Below the pieces are notes generated by a model. That model saw nothing but the letters and a program-made list of their open reading frames with translations, ran no database searches and was not told the origin of the DNA. Positions 5,759 through 10,808 of a stretch of DNA of 10,808 bases are shown here, piece by piece. How positions within the stretch are numbered: position 1 is the first letter of the stretch; each line of letters begins with the position of its first letter. The translations under genes and the position numbers were made by a program. The stretch comes from IDS-8 sp040902105 (GTDB lineage: Bacteria > Pseudomonadota > Gammaproteobacteria > Steroidobacterales > Woeseiaceae), in assembly GCA_040902105.1 (NCBI GenBank), contig JBBDXW010000076.1, forward strand, positions 1-10,808. Direction: 5' to 3'.

Positions 5759-7984
5759 GTGAAGCAAAGCAGAGAGCGCATCTTGCTGCGCATCTTACTA
5801 TTGGGGACAGGGATGCTGGCGGCGACCGCGATCGTCGCGCAGACAGCAGGGCCGATGTCGCCGCGGCCGGTCGCGAACGCATTCGCGATCGACACGCCGC
5901 CGCGGCTCGATGGCGCGGTGTTAGGCGACCCGGCCTGGGAGAACGTCGTGCCGACGACAGGTTTTTGGCAGATCCAGCCAGCGGAAGGCCGGCCGGCCAG
6001 CCAGCGAACCGAGGTGTTTCTCGGCTACACCAGCGATGCACTGTACATCGGCGTCGTCGCCTACGACGCCAATCCCGACGGGATCATCGTGTTCGACCGC
6101 GGACGCGATTCGTCGCTCAATGACATTGACAGCTTCCAGGTCGTGATCGACGGTCTGCTCGACAAGCAGAACGGCTTCGTGTTCGGCACGAACCCGGCCG
6201 GCATCCAGTACGACGGCCAGGTCATCAAGGAAGGCACCAACGATTTCAGCGTGAGTGGCGGCAGCTTCAACCTGGACTGGGATGCCTCGTGGAACGTGCA
6301 GGCGCAGATTTCCGAGATTGGCTGGAGCGCCGAGTTCGAGATTCCGTTCCGCTCGCTGCGCTATGGCAGCAGCGACGAGCAGGTCTGGGGCATCAACTTC
6401 CAGCGCAACATCCGCCGCAACAACGAGATCGCGTTCTGGGCGCCGCTGTCCCGGCAGCGCAATCTCTACCGCGTGTCCGAGGCCGGCACCGTGCGCGGCA
6501 TCGCGCCGCCGGCGCAGCGGAACCTGCAGATCACGCCCTATGTGCTCGGCCGGGCCGAGGAGGGCGGCAACCTGTCCGGCACCGAGACCGACCAGGAGTT
6601 CGGCTTCGACGTCAAGTACTCGATTACGCCAAGCCTGACGCTGGACGTGACCTACAACACGGACTTCGCACAGGTCGAGGCCGACGAGCAGCAGGTCAAC
6701 CTCGACCGCTTTAGCCTGTTCTTCCCCGAGAAACGGCCGTTCTTTCTGGAAAATGCCGGGCTGTTCACGGTCGGCAACCCCGAGCAAGTGGAGCTGTTTT
6801 TCAGCCGCCGCATCGGCATAGGGCCACAAGGCGAGCTGATCCCGATCGAGGGCGGCGTGCGCCTGTCGGGAAAGCTCGGCGCAAGCACGAACGTCGGCTT
6901 CCTGCACATGTCCGACGAAGGTCTCGGCGAGACGGTAGACGCGAGCGACTTCACGGTCGCGCGCATCAGCCAGGAGCTGCCGAACCGCTCGGCGATCGGC
7001 GCATTGATCGTCAATCGTGAGGGCGGCCTGAGTATCAGCGGGCCGGGCATCAGCGAATCCCACCAGACCTACGCGATCGACGGCCGCTGGGGCGTCGGCG
7101 AAAACCTGCTGTTCGAAGCCTGGGCCGCGCAGACCGACACGCCGACGCTGGAAGACCGTGACACCGCGTTCAACCTGCGGGGCGACTACAGCTCCGCGGA
7201 CTGGTCGACGCGTATGGGCTACACCGAGGTCCGCGAGAACTTCAGCCCGCAGGTTGGTTTTCTCGCGCGCACGGCGTACCGGAGGGCGGACGGCTTGATC
7301 ATGCGCCGCATCCGGCCGGACAATCTCTGGAACCTGCTCGAGATTCGGCCGCACATTTCCTACGACGGCTACTGGGACTTCGACGGCTTCCAGGAGACAG
7401 GCTTCCTGCACGTCGACTCGCACTGGGAGTTCAAGACAAGCACCGAGATTCACACCGGCGTCAACTTCACGAAGGCCGGCGTCAAGCAGCCGTTCGAGAT
7501 CGTGGACGGCGTCACGGTGGAGCCAGGTACCTACGATCACAGCGAAGTCCAGATCGTCTTCTTCACGGACCAGAGCGCACCGCTCAGCATCGATACGCGG
7601 CTGATAGCCGGCGGCCGCTTCGGCGGCGACCGAGTAAGTTTCACGCCGACGTTACGCTACCGCGTCGGCGAGCGTTTCAGCTCCGAGCTGTCGATCGACT
7701 ACAACGACTTCGACCTGCCGGTGGCAAACGGCGACTTCTCCGTCACCCTGACCCGACTGCGCCTGTCGTACTCGTTCACGCCGAACATCCTCCTGCAGGC
7801 GCTGGTACAGCACAATGACTCAGGCGACGTGCTGTCGACGAACCTGCGCTTCTCGTGGCTGCAGTCGGCCAATTCGGGACTGTTCCTCGTCTACAACGAG
7901 ATCGACGAGCGCTTCGACGGCGCGCCGCCCGCCGGCCGCGAACTCATCCTGAAGTACAGCAACATCTTCGACGTCTTCGACTGA
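5759..7984 (+). CDS. DUF5916-type protein: CBM9-like domain plus outer-membrane barrel
   Basis: Predicted 741-residue exported protein. A signal peptide spans about residues 1-28 (basic start, LLRILLLGTGMLAATAIVAQ). Residues about 38-235 form a carbohydrate-binding-module-9-like domain: PPRLDGAVLGDPAWENV, then SDALYIGVVAYDANPDGI, then WDASWNVQAQISEIGWSAEF. The rest alternates polar and hydrophobic residues with many aromatic positions, and contains LFFPEKRPFFLENAGLF, a hallmark block of the DUF5916 family; it is predicted to be an outer-membrane beta-barrel. The substrate is unknown; such proteins often accompany peptidases or sugar-uptake genes. The start is GTG with AGGGG five bases upstream. 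A truncated peptidase gene follows after a GC-rich hairpin. Family call is good, role uncertain. Confidence 0.85.
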   Translation: MKQSRERILLRILLLGTGMLAATAIVAQTAGPMSPRPVANAFAIDTPPRLDGAVLGDPAWENVVPTTGFWQIQPAEGRPASQRTEVFLGYTSDALYIGVVAYDANPDGIIVFDRGRDSSLNDIDSFQVVIDGLLDKQNGFVFGTNPAGIQYDGQVIKEGTNDFSVSGGSFNLDWDASWNVQAQISEIGWSAEFEIPFRSLRYGSSDEQVWGINFQRNIRRNNEIAFWAPLSRQRNLYRVSEAGTVRGIAPPAQRNLQITPYVLGRAEEGGNLSGTETDQEFGFDVKYSITPSLTLDVTYNTDFAQVEADEQQVNLDRFSLFFPEKRPFFLENAGLFTVGNPEQVELFFSRRIGIGPQGELIPIEGGVRLSGKLGASTNVGFLHMSDEGLGETVDASDFTVARISQELPNRSAIGALIVNREGGLSISGPGISESHQTYAIDGRWGVGENLLFEAWAAQTDTPTLEDRDTAFNLRGDYSSADWSTRMGYTEVRENFSPQVGFLARTAYRRADGLIMRRIRPDNLWNLLEIRPHISYDGYWDFDGFQETGFLHVDSHWEFKTSTEIHTGVNFTKAGVKQPFEIVDGVTVEPGTYDHSEVQIVFFTDQSAPLSIDTRLIAGGRFGGDRVSFTPTLRYRVGERFSSELSIDYNDFDLPVANGDFSVTLTRLRLSYSFTPNILLQALVQHNDSGDVLSTNLRFSWLQSANSGLFLVYNEIDERFDGAPPAGRELILKYSNIFDVFD

Positions 7985-8002
7985 GGCGGCCGCCCGGCCG
8001 CC
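7985..8002 (+). terminator. GC-rich hairpin directly after the barrel gene
   Basis: GGCGGCC / GGCCGCC, a perfect 7-bp all-GC stem with a four-base loop, begins at the base after the stop codon. It is followed by TTGCCTGT rather than a T run, so it is at best a weak intrinsic terminator or a 3'-end-stabilising hairpin. Confidence 0.4.
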
Positions 8003-8029
8003 TTGCCTGTCGCGCGGCGGGGTCATAAG

Positions 8030-8212
8030 GTGGCCCCCCTGGTCATTACATCGCGGGCGGCCACGTTCACGGCCAGACCTGCCTGGACCCTGCCCATTGC
8101 GGCCTCGGCCGCGGTCCTGTCCGCCGCCTCGCTCTCGCAGGAGCTACCGCGGGCGCGCGACGTCGGCCTGGATGTCGGCATTTTTCCGACCGGCGAACTG
8201 AACGCGATCACA
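8030..8212 (+). pseudogene. P1-family (S58, DmpA-like) peptidase, N-terminal fragment
   Basis: The first 61 codons or so of a peptidase gene cut off by rearrangement. A GTG at 8030 with GGGG seven bases upstream opens a frame with a hydrophobic export signal (TLPIAASAAVLSAASLS). It continues PRARDVGLDVGIFPTGELNAIT. The RARD-LG...TG-LNAIT block is the conserved N-terminus of P1-family N-terminal-nucleophile peptidases, in which it is normally followed by a DV-GV-VGH segment. Here the homology stops exactly after NAIT. The remaining 300 or so residues, including the autoprocessing and catalytic serine, are absent. A TTG start at 8003 is possible. The gene originally lay in tandem behind the barrel gene, which suggests that a peptide-handling pair was broken. 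Confidence 0.65.
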
Positions 8213-8336
8213 TCACCAAGGGAATTCCATGCTTGGCGAGAAATTCCCTCGCGGGGCGCGGGCCATCCTCAGACCAGCTTAGGCGCCCCAGCTTTTGAAA
8301 AGGTCCAAAGTGACGGTGCCGCGCTTGTAGGTCACA
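8209..8336 (-). pseudogene. HigA/ImmA-type antitoxin gene, internal remnant
   Basis: On the minus strand this reads LSWSEDGPRPAREFLAKHG followed by IPLV. This matches the linker between the HTH and ImmA/IrrE metallopeptidase-like regions of long HigA antitoxins, which continues as VIVPHLPKT-LDGAAM in intact proteins. Here it stops at the junction near 8212. Just upstream, the adjacent frame reads YKRGTVTLDLF, resembling the preceding YRPG-VT-F part. The remnant therefore appears to contain a frameshift at about 8293-8300. Neither the HTH part nor the HE-H metallopeptidase part is present, and no HigB toxin is nearby. It points away from the truncated peptidase and is clearly non-functional. 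The family assignment is from memory of the motif, so moderate confidence. Confidence 0.5.
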
Positions 8337-8454
8337 TTCGGCCGTTGCTCGTTCGCCTATGCCGGTGGTAGGAGAGGATTTTTCAGGATGATGATTGAAA
8401 GGGGGCAGGATATCGGGGTGGTGGTAGGGCGCATGGCCCTTCGTCTTCCGTGAA

Positions 8455-8651
8455 ATGACCGTTGACCAGGTACAAAAAGGGTGCTTATCCTTCCTATACT
8501 CCGAAAAAAAAAGGCGCGGCGGGAGTTGGTCGACTATTATATCTTCGGTTCCGCCAATAACGTAACAGCGCATTTGCCCGAAGAGTGTCTCGGACCTTTG
8601 GTGAACACGGATGAATTGACGGCGCGCAGCCTGCGCGCCGTTGCAGCATAA
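8455..8651 (+). pseudogene. possible small gene frameshifted at an A9 run
   Basis: An ATG at 8455 reads MTVDQVQKGCLSFLYSEKK up to nine consecutive A (8504-8512). In that frame the rest is short and ends at a TAA after 36 codons. One base back, the sequence reads ELVDYYIFGSANNVTAHLPE and runs to a TAA at 8649-8651. Joined across the A run, the two halves would give about 65 residues. A -1 slip on A AAA AAA, a variable homopolymer, a sequencing error or chance could explain this. There is no clear ribosome site and I recognise no family. Confidence 0.2.
8619..8641 (+). terminator. perfect 10-bp hairpin before the halogenase
   Basis: ACGGCGCGCA / TGCGCGCCGT form a perfect 10-bp stem with a GCC loop, 40 bases before the halogenase start. 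No T run follows, so it could be a factor-dependent terminator of the preceding unit, a leader hairpin or an operator-like dyad. Confidence 0.4.
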
Positions 8652-8681
8652 CCTGAATCGTTGACTGTCCAGAGACCATTG

Positions 8682-10166
8682 ATGGATGAGAAAATTCGCG
8701 TAATCGTCGCCGGTGGCGGAACGGCTGGTTGGTTGACAGCTTACTGCCTGGTCAAGCGGCTGGGTAACTTGCTCGAAATCACCCTGCTCGAATCCGACCA
8801 GATCGGAACCGTGGGTGTGGGCGAGGCGACCATTCCCACCATGCGCAGATTTCACCAGCTTTTCGACATCGACGAGCGTGAGTTTATGCGCGCAACCCAG
8901 GCAAGCTTCAAGCTCGGCATTCTCTTTGACAACTGGGGCGCGCCGGGCGAAAGCTACGTTCACTCGTTCGGTGATCTCGGGCAAAGTAACTGGCTGGTGG
9001 AATTCCACCAGTACTGGCTGGAAGCGCAGGCCAATGGCTTTGGCGGCAGCCTGGAGGATTATTGCCTCGAAGTGAAGGCGTTGAAGGCCGGCAAATTCGC
9101 GGTAAAAGTAGGTGAGACGGCACTGACGTATGCATTTCACCTGGACGCAACGGCCTACGCCGGATTTCTGCGGCAAAAAAGCGAATCCCTCGGCGTGCGG
9201 CGAGTCGAAGGCAAGATTAGCGAAATTACCGTTGATCCGGTGACAGGCAATATCCAATCGCTGGAGTTAGAGCAACACAGACAGGTCGCCGGTGATTTTT
9301 TTATTGATTGCACCGGCTTCAGAGCCCTGCTGCTCGGCGATGTATTGGATGTTGAATACGAGGACTGGAGCCATTGGCTGGCCGCCGACCGCGCTCTGGC
9401 AATACAGACGAGAAATACCGAACCGCCTTCTCCCTATACACACGTCATTGCACATTCCTCCGGGTGGCAGTGGCGTGTCCCCCTGCAAAGCCGTGCCGGC
9501 AATGGCCTTGTTTACAGCAGCCGGTTTTGTTCCGACGACGATGCCAACGCAACTTTGCTCGACAATATCACTGGAAAGACCATCACTGAGCCCCGCCTCC
9601 TGAGATTTAGAACCGGTTGCCGAATAAATGCGTGGCACAAGAACTGTGTTGCCATAGGTTTATCGAGCGGCTTTCTCGAGCCACTTGAATCGACCAGCAT
9701 ACACCTGATTACCACTGCGATTGTACGCCTGATGAAGCTCTTCCCGTTTTCAGGCGCAATGGCTCCGCTGGCCGAGGAATTTAATCGTGAAACCCGGCTT
9801 GAATGGGAGGCGGTGCGCGATTTTATCATCCTGCACTACAAGCAGACGCAACGGGATGACAGTGAATTCTGGAATTATTATCGCACCATGGATATCCCGG
9901 ACAGCCTCGCTCACCGCATAGAGCTCTTTAAGGAAAACGGCTATGTGTGGCCGGATTCGGTGGGGTTGTTTCGCGGGCACTCTTGGGTTCAGGTGATGAT
10001 GGGGCAGGGTTTGTTCCCGGAACATCGTCACGGTGCAGGTCGTATATTGCCACCGGAGGCATTAAAGCGAGAGCTCGAAAAGCTGAGTGCTTTTGTAAAT
10101 CATAATCTTGCCAAGCTGCCTGATCACAATGACTTTATCAAAGAGTATTGCCCGGCGCAGAACTGA
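8682..10166 (+). CDS. flavin-dependent (tryptophan-type) halogenase
   Basis: Predicted 494-residue cytoplasmic FADH2-dependent halogenase, which makes hypohalous acid from O2 and halide and chlorinates or brominates an electron-rich, usually indolic, substrate. The FAD-binding GGGTAGW is at residues 11-17, followed by GVGEATIP at 45-52. K77 in ASFKLGILFDNW aligns with the lysine (K79 in PrnA/RebH) that carries or guides HOCl. WQWRVPL (262-268) is the W-x-W-x-x-P signature that separates halogenases from monooxygenases. E336 in FLEPLESTS is the expected catalytic glutamate. A flavin reductase partner is required but is not in the window. Start: ATG at 8682 with AGAG seven bases upstream; a TTG at 8661 is in frame. 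GC is about 47-48% in sampled lines, far below upstream genes, indicating transfer. The substrate cannot be inferred. Confidence 0.92.
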   Translation: MDEKIRVIVAGGGTAGWLTAYCLVKRLGNLLEITLLESDQIGTVGVGEATIPTMRRFHQLFDIDEREFMRATQASFKLGILFDNWGAPGESYVHSFGDLGQSNWLVEFHQYWLEAQANGFGGSLEDYCLEVKALKAGKFAVKVGETALTYAFHLDATAYAGFLRQKSESLGVRRVEGKISEITVDPVTGNIQSLELEQHRQVAGDFFIDCTGFRALLLGDVLDVEYEDWSHWLAADRALAIQTRNTEPPSPYTHVIAHSSGWQWRVPLQSRAGNGLVYSSRFCSDDDANATLLDNITGKTITEPRLLRFRTGCRINAWHKNCVAIGLSSGFLEPLESTSIHLITTAIVRLMKLFPFSGAMAPLAEEFNRETRLEWEAVRDFIILHYKQTQRDDSEFWNYYRTMDIPDSLAHRIELFKENGYVWPDSVGLFRGHSWVQVMMGQGLFPEHRHGAGRILPPEALKRELEKLSAFVNHNLAKLPDHNDFIKEYCPAQN

Positions 10167-10341
10167 GTGGCACTAAACGAAGATAACGAATAAGGATAGA
10201 TCGTGCGAGCGAAGCGAGCGGTTAAGGGGGTAGGACCAACCCCCTGCCAAATAGCAAGGCTAACTAGTCGGCCCTGAAAAAGCCGGTTTTCAAGCGGCGC
10301 ACGGTGACGTGATTGCGGTATAGCGCCATAATAGCTGGCTA
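10167..10341. repeat. repeat-rich spacer between halogenase and integrase remnant
   Basis: This short spacer is dense in repeats. GCGAGC occurs twice around GAA (10205-10219). AGGGGGT / ACCCCCT forms a 7-bp stem with a seven-base loop (10225-10245). TGAAAA / TTTTCA flanks AGCCGG (10275-10292). The middle hairpin could terminate the halogenase transcript but lacks a T run. No frame here resembles the missing N-terminus of the integrase. Confidence 0.4.
10225..10245 (+). terminator. candidate hairpin terminator after the halogenase
   Basis: A perfect 7-bp stem (AGGGGGT with ACCCCCT) and a seven-base loop lie 58 bases after the halogenase stop. The stem is G/C-rich, but the downstream bases GCCAAATAG give no T run, so termination strength is doubtful. 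Confidence 0.3.
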
Positions 10342-10731
10342 GTGGTCCTGAATACGGTCGCGAGATCGGTTGTGGAAGGTCAGCGCGGTCAGCATCCGGA
10401 GTATGTATTCACCTATTGCGACGAGCGTCAGAAGAAGATGAACAACTCGGCATGGCGAAGAGCCAGGACAAGAGCCGAGCTGCCTCAGGTTCGTGTACAC
10501 GACCTGAAGCACACCTTCGGTCGACGCTTACGCGCTGCAGGCGTTTCTTTCGAGGATCGACAAGACTTGCTGGGACACAAATCGGGACGGATCACCAGCC
10601 ACTACTCGGCAGCCGAATTAAGCAGCCTGATAGACGCGGCAAACCATGTGGTCGGACAGGGGTCCCGCAAAAGTCCCGCACTGGTGATGCTAAAGAAAAA
10701 GGCGGCTAATGCTCTGGCAGTAACCGCCTGA
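10342..10731 (+). pseudogene. tyrosine recombinase (phage-type integrase), C-terminal remnant
   Basis: 129 codons covering the C-terminal half of the catalytic domain of a site-specific integrase. Visible motifs are QVRVHDLKHTFGRRLRAAGV (H53 of the H-x-x-R box, with K56 where Arg is usual), then LLGHKSGRITSHY (H79 and the nucleophile Y88). The region before, NTVARSVVEGQRGQHPEYVF, looks like the beta-hairpin/linker of the same domain. The core-binding domain, first catalytic Arg and N-terminus (about 200-250 residues) are missing. An in-frame TAG lies at 10321-10323, and the only start is a GTG with no ribosome site. It ends 16 bases from the 3' end of a tRNA-Arg gene, the usual position of an island integrase. 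It is almost certainly non-functional on its own. Confidence 0.8.
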
Positions 10732-10747
10732 ACTTTTTGAAAAAAAT

Positions 10748-10808
10748 TGGCGCGCCCGGAGAGATTCGAACTCCCGACCGCCTGGTTCGTAGCCAGGTAC
10801 TCTATCCA
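10748..10808 (-). tRNA. tRNA-Arg (anticodon ACG), 3' part
   Basis: The minus strand reads from the D-loop to an encoded CCA (10748-10750). The anticodon arm CCTGG-CTACGAA-CCAGG gives anticodon ACG (10788-10790 on the plus strand), hence arginine. The T arm GGGAG-TTCGAAT-CTCTC and the acceptor 3' strand CGGGCGC with discriminator G are intact. The 5' acceptor strand and part of the D arm lie beyond the window edge. Seven T follow two bases after the CCA. This tRNA is the likely attachment site of the element whose integrase remnant lies next to it. Confidence 0.9.

Larger units (their letters stand above)
8337..8681. other. spacer upstream of the halogenase
   Basis: This 345-base stretch has no gene I can recognise. 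It holds a possible short frame interrupted at an A9 run, a perfect 10-bp hairpin and a TATACT (8495-8500) without a well-placed -35. The long minus-strand open frame across it continues as the shadow of the halogenase and is not believed. Confidence 0.4.

Noticed and set aside
5921..7540. 539-codon minus-strand open frame inside the barrel gene
   Set aside because: Shadow frame created by high GC3 in the plus-strand gene; no domain is recognisable.
8462..8500. TTGACC ... TATACT as a sigma70 promoter for the halogenase
   Set aside because: The two boxes are 27 bases apart; with the proper 17-base spacing the -10 would be TTATCC, a poor match.
8337..9257. Upstream part of the long minus-strand frame that ends at 8208
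   Set aside because: Most of it is antisense to the halogenase. Only its last 40 or so codons resemble a known family (HigA/ImmA), so only that part was kept as a remnant.

Overview
The window looks like a piece of a GC-rich proteobacterial chromosome, most likely gammaproteobacterial. The evidence is coding regions of roughly 65-75% GC in the lines I hand-counted, Tat-exported periplasmic enzymes, a SoxCD pair, an outer-membrane-type beta-barrel protein and a tRNA-Arg with an encoded CCA. I cannot name a genus from the sequence alone.

Left part (1-3777). The window opens with the last 41 codons of an ASPIC/UnbV-type protein (+). A Tat-exported aldo/keto reductase (-) follows and converges on it. 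A 558-base stretch without a recognisable gene separates the reductase from a divergently transcribed MFS transporter (+) that resembles the FHS (fucose-type) sugar symporters. The transporter stop overlaps the start of a short reading frame (ATGA overlap). That frame appears to continue in another phase, so it is probably a small frameshifted gene.

Middle (3778-7984). A soxC-like molybdopterin sulfite/sulfane dehydrogenase and a monoheme soxD-like cytochrome c overlap by 14 bases. They form a periplasmic redox pair, but no other sox genes are in view. After a 213-base gap containing several short dyads comes a 741-residue DUF5916-type protein: an N-terminal CBM9-like domain followed by a predicted outer-membrane barrel.

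Right part (7985-10808) is a patchwork of decayed modules around one intact gene. A P1-family (S58) peptidase gene starts normally behind the barrel gene but is cut after about 61 codons. It is joined at a tandem ATCAC to an inverted remnant of a HigA/ImmA-type antitoxin gene. Next come a 350-base stretch with a possible frameshifted small frame at an A9 run and a perfect 10-bp hairpin, then an intact flavin-dependent (tryptophan-type) halogenase of clearly lower GC (about 47-48% in sampled lines). A repeat-rich spacer, the catalytic C-terminus of a tyrosine recombinase and the 3' part of a tRNA-Arg(ACG) gene on the minus strand end the window. Integrase remnant, tRNA, antitoxin remnant, truncated resident gene and atypical composition together suggest a degraded genomic island that carried the halogenase.

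I found no CRISPR array, rRNA or complete insertion sequence. I see no convincing new multi-gene system. The points most worth checking are the halogenase island, the peptidase/antitoxin junction and the frameshifted frame between the transporter and soxC.
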